From Verrucomicrobiales bacterium (GTDB lineage: Bacteria > Verrucomicrobiota > Verrucomicrobiia > Limisphaerales > UBA9464), in contig DLVS01000048.1 of assembly GCA_003445095.1 (NCBI GenBank), positions 1 to 17,282 on the forward strand: DNA of 17,282 nucleotides, in the 5' to 3' direction. The notes below the pieces were generated by a model, which worked only from the letters and a program-made list of their open reading frames with translations, was not told the DNA's origin and ran no database searches. Made by a program: the position numbers and the translations under genes. Shown here piece by piece: positions 7,600 to 15,349 of this stretch; position 1 is the first letter of the stretch; every line of letters starts with the position of its first letter.

Positions 7600-8388
7600 C
7601 TAGTTTTCGACCCAAGTCCAATCCCAAGGCCAACCGGATGCCCACAGCGCTTTGGGATATTTGTCTCCGGCTTTGGCACGCAAGAAACGCTTTTCCGAAA
7701 CCCACTCGGCATGTCCATCGCTGAATGATTGATTGTGACCGGCCGGTGTGTTCTCAAAATTCACGGTCCCTGAAGCTGGCAAGGCGCCCCGGATCCCGTG
7801 ATTGGAGATCCAAGAGTTCTTCGCCACGAAAACTTGCGTGTGATCCGCGGTCAGCGGTCCTACTGGATCGCCACTCCGAGCGGGAGAACGAACACCCCGG
7901 AACCGACTTCCCGACAGGCCCGTTAGGATCATGAAATGGTCCACGTGGAGCAGTCCCTTCTGATCGAACAGACGAGGCGTGGAGTCGAGTCGTGACGGAC
8001 ATAGCCACACGGTTGGAGTCCGCGCTTTCTTGATGTCGGCGTTGAAGTCCGCCTCGGAAGCACGCATCCGACCGCCATTCAGACCGTAATTCATCAACGT
8101 AACCGCCTGGTTGCTGCTCATGACGTAAAGAGCGTCCAGCCTCCAGGCCGTTTCTTGATCGGCAGTGGGATAGATCCCTCGAAAGTCATCGGCATACATG
8201 GTGAACGACAACGCTTGGCCCTTGAGATTCGACAAGCACGCAATGCGTTTGGAACGTTCGCGAGCGCGGGCTAATCCGGGCAACAGCATCCCGGCGAGAA
8301 TTGCGATGATCGCAACCACCACGAGCAGCTCAATCAACGTGAATCCACTCCGAGGGATTTGGGAAGGCTCGCTGTTGGAGTCGGTCAT
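7600..8388 (-). CDS. prepilin-type N-terminal cleavage/methylation domain protein (H-X9-DG type)
   Basis: A 262-aa pseudopilin-like protein. After a short polar leader, residues 14-34 show the type IV prepilin signature SGFTLIELLVVVAIIAILAG. Prepilin peptidase would cut between Gly15 and Phe16, and Glu20 is the conserved fifth mature residue. The mature protein has the usual long hydrophobic N-terminal helix (RARERSKRIACLSNLKG follows), then a variable globular part with LNGGRMR and a C-terminal HNQSFSDGHAEWVSEKRF, the DG-containing motif common in the expanded pseudopilin families of Verrucomicrobia and Planctomycetes. These proteins sit in the inner membrane or in pseudopilus-like structures; individual roles are mostly unknown. 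The start is ATG 8388, with a poor ribosome binding site. It is divergent from the dimethylformamidase-like gene and followed on the same strand by the MBL hydrolase. Confidence 0.93.
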   Translation of the reverse strand: MTDSNSEPSQIPRSGFTLIELLVVVAIIAILAGMLLPGLARARERSKRIACLSNLKGQALSFTMYADDFRGIYPTADQETAWRLDALYVMSSNQAVTLMNYGLNGGRMRASEADFNADIKKARTPTVWLCPSRLDSTPRLFDQKGLLHVDHFMILTGLSGSRFRGVRSPARSGDPVGPLTADHTQVFVAKNSWISNHGIRGALPASGTVNFENTPAGHNQSFSDGHAEWVSEKRFLRAKAGDKYPKALWASGWPWDWTWVEN

Positions 8389-8580
8389 AAGAGTACTCTC
8401 GGCTGGGGTACGGGAGGCGTGGTGGCAAATCAAGGCGAGACTGCTGGTGCGGGGGTTATGAGTTATGCCTCCGGAGTCCCGTGGGTTAGTCCGATCAAGC
8501 CATTCCGTTCGCTTCGAGAACCAGCCGCCGCTTCCCGCTTCCCGGGCTCGCTCGAGCGCGGCAATCTGGGGGCGTTCACC

Positions 8581-10002
8581 ATGAAGTCATTTAGGGTACG
8601 CTTCCTCCGGGTTCTGGTCTCGCTCAACCTCCTCGCGACTACCCTCTGTGCCGAGGAAGGTCCGCCCCTCTTCATCGAAGGCTATGCGGGGCAACTGAGT
8701 ATCGCACCCGGTGAAGCAGTTCCGTTCCACGTCTCGACGAGTGCCGAGAAGTTTGCGGTGGAGGTCATTCGCCTCGGCGCGACCAACGAAACGGTCTGGC
8801 AGCGCAAGGCCATTCCGGGCCGTGCTCATCCCATCCCTGAAAATGCTTCGTCTCACGGATGCGGCTGGCCCGAGGCCTTTCGCGTCGCGACCACCTCGGA
8901 GTGGCGCAGTGGATATTACCTGGCGAAGTTTCGGATCGAAGACGGTGGTGGCACTTGGACACATCGTGGACGGCGCGCAGCCGAAAGCGACGCTTGGTTC
9001 GTCGTCCGCGCGGCCGAACCCGGGAAGCGGTCGCGCATCTTGCTTCAGTTGTCGGCGAATACCTACAACGCGTACAACAACTGGGGCGGCTTCAGCGTTT
9101 ACGCCTTCAACGGCCTCGGACAGAACCAGGGACATCGCGTCTCGGTCGAGCGGCCCGGGGGCTCGCAGTTCGCCAACTGGGAACAGCCGTTCGTCGTGTG
9201 GGCCGAGCGAAATGGCTACGTCCTGGACTTCGCGCTCAACAACGATTTGGAGTTTCGCCCTGAGTTGCTCGCGGCATATCGACTCATCCTCAGTGTCGGT
9301 CATGATGAGTATTGGAGCGGCCCTATGCGCGACAGCCTGGAGAAATTCATCGCGGCCGGCGGAAACGTCGCGTTCTTCAGCGGCAATGCGGTGTGCTGGC
9401 AGATTCGCAACGAGGACCAGGGGCACGCCTTCACTTGTTGGAAACAGAATTATTTTACCGACCCCATCTTCAAGACTCGCGATTTTGCCGCGCTCTCCAC
9501 GGCATGGAGCCACCATTTGGTCCAACGCCCGGAGACTCAGCTTACCGGCGTCGGGTTCCTTTGGGGCGGTTACCGCAACAGTCACGGACAGTTCATGGGC
9601 GAGCCCGCGGAGTATACGGTGCATCGGCCGGGGCATTGGGTCTTTGCGGGCACAGGTCTGAAACGAGGCGACGTTTTTGGCGGGGCGGATACCATCGTAG
9701 GCTACGAGACCGACGGCTGTGAATTGGAATGGCGCGACGGCTTGCCCTTCGCCACGCATCGGGATGGATCCCCCGAGACGTTCACCGTCTTAGGAACGTG
9801 TCCAGTGCGCTGGCAGGAGGACGACTGTGAATGGTACGACCGCTGGGAAAAGGGCCGCGTGGGAGCCGCGTGCCTGGGAGTGTACACCCGTGGCGGCACG
9901 GTGTTCACCGCGGCGACGACTGACTGGGCCCACGGACTTCGCGGCGAGGATAAAGTCGTCCAGCAGATCACGCGAAATGTGCTCGACCGACTATCACACT
10001 AA
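8581..10002 (+). CDS. exported N,N-dimethylformamidase beta subunit-like protein
   Basis: A 473-aa protein with a signal peptide (MKSFRVRFLRVLVSLNLLAT, cut near TLCA-EE). The rest resembles the large-subunit C-terminal domain of N,N-dimethylformamidase, an iron-dependent amide hydrolase, and its many uncharacterised relatives. Family-like blocks are the beta-rich N-terminal region with SGYYLAKFRI (110-119), then NTYNAYNNWGGFSVYAFN (160-177), LILSVGHDEYWSGPMRDSLE (235-254), GGNVAFFSGNAVCWQIR (260-276) and VGYETDG (373-379). The conserved Tyr and Glu residues in these blocks are candidate iron ligands, but I cannot assign them without a structure alignment. The small alpha subunit is not encoded nearby. 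Export to the periplasm is unlike the cytosolic enzyme, so the substrate may be a different amide. ATG 8581 fits the signal peptide; the longer upstream frame has no support. Confidence 0.82.
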   Translation: MKSFRVRFLRVLVSLNLLATTLCAEEGPPLFIEGYAGQLSIAPGEAVPFHVSTSAEKFAVEVIRLGATNETVWQRKAIPGRAHPIPENASSHGCGWPEAFRVATTSEWRSGYYLAKFRIEDGGGTWTHRGRRAAESDAWFVVRAAEPGKRSRILLQLSANTYNAYNNWGGFSVYAFNGLGQNQGHRVSVERPGGSQFANWEQPFVVWAERNGYVLDFALNNDLEFRPELLAAYRLILSVGHDEYWSGPMRDSLEKFIAAGGNVAFFSGNAVCWQIRNEDQGHAFTCWKQNYFTDPIFKTRDFAALSTAWSHHLVQRPETQLTGVGFLWGGYRNSHGQFMGEPAEYTVHRPGHWVFAGTGLKRGDVFGGADTIVGYETDGCELEWRDGLPFATHRDGSPETFTVLGTCPVRWQEDDCEWYDRWEKGRVGAACLGVYTRGGTVFTAATTDWAHGLRGEDKVVQQITRNVLDRLSH

Positions 10003-10154
10003 CCGGGCCATGACCTGCGCGAAGCGACGCTTGGCGGAGTCGCGCCATTTCGCCGCCGCGCAATCGGCTCGGCACCCTAGCACCGAGCAGCGTTGATCGG
10101 TTTGTAGTCGTTTTTCATCGCGTATTCTCGCGTATCTATCAAAATCTTGCCGAT

Positions 10155-10679
10155 ATGAACCACCTTACCCGCTTCTTTTGTGTTAGCGCTCTAACACTCC
10201 TCACCTGTTTCCGAAACTATTCCCAATCGGGGGAGTTCAGCAGCGAGACCATCTCCGTCGGTGTGGTGGTCAGCGATCTCGATAAGTCGCTCAAATTCTA
10301 CACCAATGTTTTGGGCCTGAAGAAGGCCAGCAGCTTTGCGGTTAATGCCGACATGGGCAAACGCACAGGCCTGACAGACGGCGTGCCCGTCAGCATCACA
10401 GTGTTGAAGCTTGGCGACAGCAAGACCGCCACGGACTGGAAGCTGATGAGTTTTGGTAAACCCGCTGCGCATCCAAAACAACAGCACCTCCAGGACGATA
10501 CCGGCATGCAATACATCACGATCCATGTGAAGTCGCTGAAGCCGTTCCTCGCGCGCTGTAAGGAGAACAACGTGAAGTTGCTCGGCGACACGCCCATCCC
10601 GTTGGGCGGTGATCAACATTTTGCGCTGATTCAGGATCCCGACGGCACCTTCATCGAACTCATCGGTCCGCTAGAATGA
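10155..10679 (+). CDS. VOC-fold (glyoxalase/bleomycin resistance-like) protein with signal-like N-terminus
   Basis: A 174-aa protein. Residues 1-23 (MNHLTRFFCVSALTLLTCFR start) look like a signal peptide or membrane anchor. The remainder is one vicinal-oxygen-chelate domain: VGVVVSDLDKSLKFYTNVLG at 35-54, MQYITIHVKSLKPFLARC at 118-135 and ALIQDPDGTFIELIG at 157-171. VOC domains bind a metal through residues on these strands. Here the usual His at the start of the first strand is Ser34, while His124 and Glu168 remain, so metal binding may be altered. The gene stands 152 bases after the dimethylformamidase-like gene on the same strand. Activity (lyase, dioxygenase or binding protein) cannot be told from the sequence. 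Confidence 0.85.
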   Translation: MNHLTRFFCVSALTLLTCFRNYSQSGEFSSETISVGVVVSDLDKSLKFYTNVLGLKKASSFAVNADMGKRTGLTDGVPVSITVLKLGDSKTATDWKLMSFGKPAAHPKQQHLQDDTGMQYITIHVKSLKPFLARCKENNVKLLGDTPIPLGGDQHFALIQDPDGTFIELIGPLE

Positions 10680-10705
10680 GCGGCGCCCGGGCGCTCCGGT
10701 GCCGC
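10680..10705 (+). terminator. possible hairpin after the VOC gene
   Basis: GCGGCGCC at 10680-10687 pairs with GGTGCCGC at 10698-10705, with one G-T pair and a 10-base loop. It starts at the base after the stop codon. No T-run follows, so it is at best a weak or factor-dependent terminator. Confidence 0.25.
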
Positions 10706-10905
10706 CGATCATTCAGCCTGGCCGTGTTTTGCCGTAGGTTGTCTCGGGGAGCACGCGAAGCGATAGCGCGGCGGAGCCGCAACCAAAGTGGCGGGCCATC
10801 GGGGTCGGGGCAAAACTTTGGGCGATGAACCCACCAAGCTCTTCCCTTCTCTTGATCGTCCCGCACGAGAGCTACTACTGGAAAGCTGGCGCCGGCGAAA
10901 ACAAA
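10706..10905. other. intergenic stretch between convergent genes, no gene seen
   Basis: The 274 bases between the VOC gene and the beta-helix gene contain the two hairpins listed here and otherwise only GC-rich, non-coding-looking sequence. I found no RNA gene or conserved motif in it. Confidence 0.4.
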
Positions 10906-10934
10906 ACGGGCGCGGACTCAGTGTCCGCGCCCGT
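10906..10934 (-). terminator. intrinsic terminator of the large beta-helix gene
   Basis: A perfect 12-bp stem (ACGGGCGCGGAC at 10906-10917 against its complement at 10923-10934) encloses a 5-base loop. On the minus strand it is followed by TTTGTTTT. It begins 19 bases past the TAA at 10954, as expected for a rho-independent terminator of that gene. Confidence 0.9.
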
Positions 10935-10953
10935 CTGAACTCGAAATCGCCGG

Positions 10954-13900
10954 TTACTGCCCGACGACCTGGAAGTATCCTTCGCTGCCGCTCACCGGCA
11001 CCGTCCTCGTCGTGGAAGCATCGGCAGGACCTTCATTCACCCAATCACCGTTCAACTGCGTCCGCCGCTGCAACTGGTAGGGAGGCACGCCGCCCGTCCA
11101 ACTGATCGTGATCGCGGTCCCTTCCGCGTTGAGCGTGACTGGATTGATCGTCGGCCCAGAGGCCGCCGGCCCGGCCGCGACTGGCACGGAGAACAGGGTG
11201 GTAATCCCAATTCCGTTATGCGTGCCCGCCGGACTCTTCGAATAGGTTGAGGCCACCGTCAGAAGAGTATTGGCCGGGATGTTTAGCCCCGAGATATCGA
11301 ACTCGAAGGCGCCCGCCGCAGCATTCAGATCCTGGGGACCATCCACTAGGTAGGAGCCCAGATAGGTCTTTCCTTGGATCCATCCCTCCGGATAAAGCAC
11401 GGGGTCCAACGCCTTGCCGGTCGCAATTCCCTCCGGGTCGGGAATGTACAGGTCAACCACTATGTTGGGATACTCTGCGTTGGGAAGCGGCGTTGAGCCA
11501 ATGAGGCGCGCCACTGTGGTCGATGAGCTGAGTACGGGCACGAGGCCATTGTTCACATCGGCGACGATGCGGGAGTAATAGTTGGTCATGAAACCGCCGA
11601 CGACATTCTCGCCATCCACCATTCCTATCCGCAAGGGATCCACGGGCGGGATGTAGTTATTCACGAGCTTATTACCGCGCACCGAGGCTACTCCGGTTTG
11701 GTTCAATTCATCGAAGAACGATTTAACGGACTCGGCGACGCTACTCTCTGGGAAGTTGTTGTACACCACGTTGCCTTCCACCGCGTCGCTCACGCCATCG
11801 AAATCAGAACCAAAGCGGTACTGAGCACTCCCTCCCGGCGCATTCAGCGGCGAGACAGAATTGTTGAACCGGGTCACCCCATCCACGCCCACGCCGATGT
11901 AGTTACCCGCCACGACGATGTTGGTTCCTGGCGTCTGGCCGTAGAACTCGATCGAGTGATCGTAGCCGCCTTGGTTCTCCGGGAGAGTGCCACCGAAAAC
12001 GTTTCGTTCTTCGGCGTCATTCACGCCATCGCCATCCACTCCGATGACGGTGTTGTTGCCCGAGCGGCCGACTTCAATGAAGCCTTCAAAGTTGCCGGCG
12101 TTCTCTGGAATCGCGGTCACGTTGAAATCAGTATTTCCGCTGGGGAGGACACCGAAGAAGTTGCCGGAGAACCGGTGATTTTGGCCTTCCAGAATGACGG
12201 GAATAGCCGGCACACCCGTAATCACGTTGAATTCCGAACGTGGGCTGGTGGAGCCCTTGGCCACGCCAATGACCACGTCGCTGACCAGGATTACGTTAGT
12301 CGTCTGGTTCTCTTCGTTCCTTTGTTGGTAGCGGAATCCAGTGACACCGTCCGCCGGGGCGATCCCGAACGAGGTTTCTCCATTCACATCCACCCCGATC
12401 CAGCATCCGTTGATATGACCGTTTGCCCCTTTCGCGAACGCGACGCCATACACGGCCACCTCGCCGCCTCCGGTCAGCGGCACGGCCAGCATTCCCACGC
12501 CGCGAACAGTCACATTGGTCGCGGTCAGCACGCCCAGGATGGCTGATTCCCCGCTGCCATAGCCGGTATCGTCATTCGGATTATCCGGCGGGAAATCCAT
12601 GATCTTCGAGTTCCCGTTTCGCGAATCGAGGATGATTTTGATCTGCGCGTTGTTGGCCGCGAGGATCGTGTTGCTGTTGGGAACCGCACCCGGCTGAGTG
12701 TAACCATCGATGGTCACATTGTCGGCTTCGATGTACGGATAACCTCCGTCAGGGGTTTGGATGTAGTGAGGCCCGGCCCCGGCGATATTGAATTGGATCG
12801 TGTCCCCGTCCTCCAACATGCCGATTGCCTGGAGAAGATTCGTCTGGCCAACCACCGCGACATTGCTGGGGTTGTTAACCGTAATGGTTTTGGGACCGGC
12901 CAAAACGCCGGCAACTTTCAACACGACCGAAGTGGGGTTGTATTGCAATTCCCAGGACAGCCCAGTGGGCAGCACCGCCTCGGTATAGTCGGCGTCAAGG
13001 AACTGGCCATCGAAGCTGGCGGCGGTCACGAGCGTGTAGGTTTCGCCGCCCCTGGGGGTGAACCCGCTCAGCTTAACCTTGAGGTGGCCATTGGAGATCC
13101 GACCGACATTGGTAACCACCACGGTGGAGTGGGTGGGGCCGGTCAAAGTGGCCTGCAGCGTGCCTCGTCCGGGCGTGGCCACACCGTCGAGGTCAACCGC
13201 GAGGCTCAAATTGCCGCCAATCGCGATTTTCGCGCTCGGCCCCACTACCTCGAGGGTTCCGATAGACGTCTCCGCGGCACCGGTTCCCACCGCCAAGTCC
13301 TGGATGACACTGAATGAGGCTCGGTCACGGATTACCATCAGGGCAGTGCCGCCCGGGTTGCCGGCATCCCGCGGGCCGCTAATCGCCAGGCCCTTAGTGG
13401 GGCCCGATTCCGGATCCGAATTGACCGTCATCTGCGCATCATCTTGGAGGGTCAAAACTCCGTTACCGGGATCCTGAGAAACAAACGTGCTGTTTGGGCC
13501 AGTCTCGGTTGGCCGATTTTCCGGAGACCCACCGGTGCCTGCGAAAACGTCGAAGATATGCATCTGCCCATGATCCTTCACGGTAATGATGCTAGTGCCT
13601 TGGCGGGCGCTCAGGCGGCGATAGTTGACGACGGCATTGTCCTGAACCACCAGCCGGCCGGTGCTATCGACACCCGAGGCCATGGTGAGGTAACCTTCGT
13701 CAGTGGATCCCAGGGGGTTTCCGGCTCCCATGCTGTTGCCGGACTCCACTAAGGCGTTTCCCGCGACGATCATTACCTGTTCTATGGGATTGGGTCCACC
13801 CTCCGACACGCTAATGCCGCTGCCGACGGAGACCTTGGCGTTGCCGTCGATGAGGACGGTCCCTTGGCCCGCGGCATTGGCCCCCACCTTAATGTCATCG

Positions 13901-14409
13901 CCCGCGCGGAAGACGGCGTCATTGTGCACCTCGAATCGCCCCAGCCCCTTCTCGCCGACTTCCCAGTCGAGTCCGTTCAACCCGTCGTCAGTCTTGCTGC
14001 CGGGGAAAAGGTCGGGACCATCGAAGAGAATGGTTCCGCCATTCATAATGAATGTGGAGAGCGTCGTGCTGAAGCCGATCACCGCTTTGGGGTCACCCTC
14101 GGTGTAACCGAGTTTCCACGTGCCGCCATTCATAATCACGTGGCCCGACTCGGTGCTCCCTTCGGTCGCGCCCAGGCGGATCGCGCCTAAGTCGCGTTCG
14201 CCGGCTGCGGCGCTGATGGTCGCGGTACCTCCATTATTGATGACTGCGATGTCGGTCAAGCCAGGCACGGTTCCGGTGTCCCAGTTTCCCGGGAGATAGA
14301 AGTCGCCGTCGCCCCCCGACCAAGTAACAAGATTCTGGGCGCTGGCGGTCGGGGCCAGGGCGAGAGTAATGACGCCGGCAAGAGTCGCGGCGATCCGGTT
14401 TGGTTTCAT
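10954..14409 (-). CDS. large secreted beta-helix surface protein, 1151 aa
   Basis: The start ATG 14409 begins a textbook signal peptide (MKPNRIAATLAGVITLALAP, then TASA-Q). The first half opens with VTWSGGDGDFYLPGNWDTG and repeats short strands of the type seen in autotransporter-associated beta-strand proteins (VIMNGGTWKLG, TFIMNGGTILFDG). From about residue 505 a second module begins (TITVNNPSNVAVVGQTNLLQ), includes VTIDGYTQPGAVPNSNTIL near residue 566, and repeats GNYIGVGVDG-like units, consistent with a right-handed parallel beta-helix. DGDGVNDAEE (about 790) and DFDGVSDAVE (about 870) may bind calcium. The C-terminus (ISWTGGVPPYQLQRR, ending GYFQVVGQ) is a small Ig-like strand set. No autotransporter barrel, LPXTG or PEP-CTERM anchor is visible, so it may be released or held by another route. 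Function is unknown. It lies 211 bases downstream of the second ECF sigma gene and ends at a strong terminator. Confidence 0.85.
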   Translation of the reverse strand: MKPNRIAATLAGVITLALAPTASAQNLVTWSGGDGDFYLPGNWDTGTVPGLTDIAVINNGGTATISAAAGERDLGAIRLGATEGSTESGHVIMNGGTWKLGYTEGDPKAVIGFSTTLSTFIMNGGTILFDGPDLFPGSKTDDGLNGLDWEVGEKGLGRFEVHNDAVFRAGDDIKVGANAAGQGTVLIDGNAKVSVGSGISVSEGGPNPIEQVMIVAGNALVESGNSMGAGNPLGSTDEGYLTMASGVDSTGRLVVQDNAVVNYRRLSARQGTSIITVKDHGQMHIFDVFAGTGGSPENRPTETGPNSTFVSQDPGNGVLTLQDDAQMTVNSDPESGPTKGLAISGPRDAGNPGGTALMVIRDRASFSVIQDLAVGTGAAETSIGTLEVVGPSAKIAIGGNLSLAVDLDGVATPGRGTLQATLTGPTHSTVVVTNVGRISNGHLKVKLSGFTPRGGETYTLVTAASFDGQFLDADYTEAVLPTGLSWELQYNPTSVVLKVAGVLAGPKTITVNNPSNVAVVGQTNLLQAIGMLEDGDTIQFNIAGAGPHYIQTPDGGYPYIEADNVTIDGYTQPGAVPNSNTILAANNAQIKIILDSRNGNSKIMDFPPDNPNDDTGYGSGESAILGVLTATNVTVRGVGMLAVPLTGGGEVAVYGVAFAKGANGHINGCWIGVDVNGETSFGIAPADGVTGFRYQQRNEENQTTNVILVSDVVIGVAKGSTSPRSEFNVITGVPAIPVILEGQNHRFSGNFFGVLPSGNTDFNVTAIPENAGNFEGFIEVGRSGNNTVIGVDGDGVNDAEERNVFGGTLPENQGGYDHSIEFYGQTPGTNIVVAGNYIGVGVDGVTRFNNSVSPLNAPGGSAQYRFGSDFDGVSDAVEGNVVYNNFPESSVAESVKSFFDELNQTGVASVRGNKLVNNYIPPVDPLRIGMVDGENVVGGFMTNYYSRIVADVNNGLVPVLSSSTTVARLIGSTPLPNAEYPNIVVDLYIPDPEGIATGKALDPVLYPEGWIQGKTYLGSYLVDGPQDLNAAAGAFEFDISGLNIPANTLLTVASTYSKSPAGTHNGIGITTLFSVPVAAGPAASGPTINPVTLNAEGTAITISWTGGVPPYQLQRRTQLNGDWVNEGPADASTTRTVPVSGSEGYFQVVGQ

Positions 14410-14620
14410 AAGAGGATAGGATAATTGCGTACGAAGTAACGCCGAACTGGAAAGCAGCCTGATCCACAATCGACCGCAGTAGGAGAACGCACCTAGCGCG
14501 AGACGATCAGGGGGCAACTTCGATTCGGAGCGTAACGAGCTAGCAGCGCAACTGCCAACTGGCAAGCACATTGGGCCTATGCACGACCCGCAAGTGGCGA
14601 ACGCGGCTGCCCTTTTTTAA

Positions 14621-15346
14621 CTACTCCCGAGTCAACGCTTCAATCAAATGACGCAGCTCGGCCTCGACTTCTTCGGCGGAGGGAAGTGTCTGGGCAATCT
14701 CGCCTCGGACCAGCTCGCGGAAGCGGCGGCGCAGGCGATGCACGGCCACTTTTACCGCCCCTCCGCTCATCCCGAGCTGGAACGCAGCCTCCGCCTGCGA
14801 GCCGGGAATCCCGTCGAACGACAACCAGGATTTCAGCACGGCGAATTGGCGTTCGGTGCCGTCGGCGGCCGCCTCACGTTGCAACGCCGCCAAAGCGCGC
14901 TCAATGACCGCCATCGCCCATTCGTGGTCGAAAAGTGTGTCCAACTTCGGTGAATCCGCCGCTAGCTGCCGTTCGACGGTCGTGTCGGTTCCCGCTTGCA
15001 GCGGTTCGTGTTCAGTCCTCCCACCCCGCTTCTCGCGCATTGCGCGCACTCGCCGGTTGGTGACGTGGTGCTTCACCGCGCCCAGCAGGTACGAGCGAAA
15101 ACGACCGCGAGCCGGCTCCACGCCACCAACGCCGTCCCGCTCCAGGAGTACGGCGAAGAATTCGTGGGCGACATCGCGCGGATCATCAGCGCCACACCCC
15201 GTGTGAGTCAGAAACGCGACCACCGGTCCATAGTAGGCGGAACAAAGTTCGCTCAGTGCGGCCCGTGCCGCTTCCGAATCGCCGCGGGCAGCCAGCACCT
15301 GAGTCCAGCGCGTGGTGACAAAGGTGTTGGTCTCAGATGAGTTCAT
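14621..15346 (-). CDS. ECF-type RNA polymerase sigma factor
   Basis: A 241-aa sigma-70 family protein. Region 2 spans about residues 30-105, with DDPRDVAHEFFAVLLERDG and RFRSYLLGAVKHHVTNRRV. Region 4 spans about 140-212, with the helix-turn-helix GSQAEAAFQLGMSGGAVKVA and HRLRRRFREL. The opening FVTTRWTQVLAARGDSEAA is typical of the planctomycete/verrucomicrobial sigma group that often neighbours protein kinase or sensor genes. There is no transmembrane part. ATG 15346 follows the TGA of the upstream membrane protein by three bases, so the two are almost certainly in one operon and may be translationally coupled. No separate small anti-sigma gene is seen. Likely targets are unknown; the secreted protein gene just downstream is a candidate. 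Confidence 0.9.
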   Translation of the reverse strand: MNSSETNTFVTTRWTQVLAARGDSEAARAALSELCSAYYGPVVAFLTHTGCGADDPRDVAHEFFAVLLERDGVGGVEPARGRFRSYLLGAVKHHVTNRRVRAMREKRGGRTEHEPLQAGTDTTVERQLAADSPKLDTLFDHEWAMAVIERALAALQREAAADGTERQFAVLKSWLSFDGIPGSQAEAAFQLGMSGGAVKVAVHRLRRRFRELVRGEIAQTLPSAEEVEAELRHLIEALTRE

Positions 15347-15349
15347 GAG

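Noticed and set aside
8390..8399. Perfect 10-bp palindrome AGAGTACTCT next to the prepilin start codon.
   Set aside because: It is too short to claim as an operator without a second copy elsewhere, and none was noticed.
8587..9759. A 390-codon minus-strand open frame opposite the dimethylformamidase-like gene.
   Set aside because: The plus-strand gene shows conserved family blocks and a signal peptide; the antisense frame has none.
573..14883. A 21-bp stretch at 573-593 matches 14863-14883 (inside the second sigma gene) with one mismatch.
   Set aside because: The shared sequence is dominated by GGCGGCCGCC-type GC-rich codons, and similarity does not extend on either side in DNA or protein, so I treat it as coincidence.
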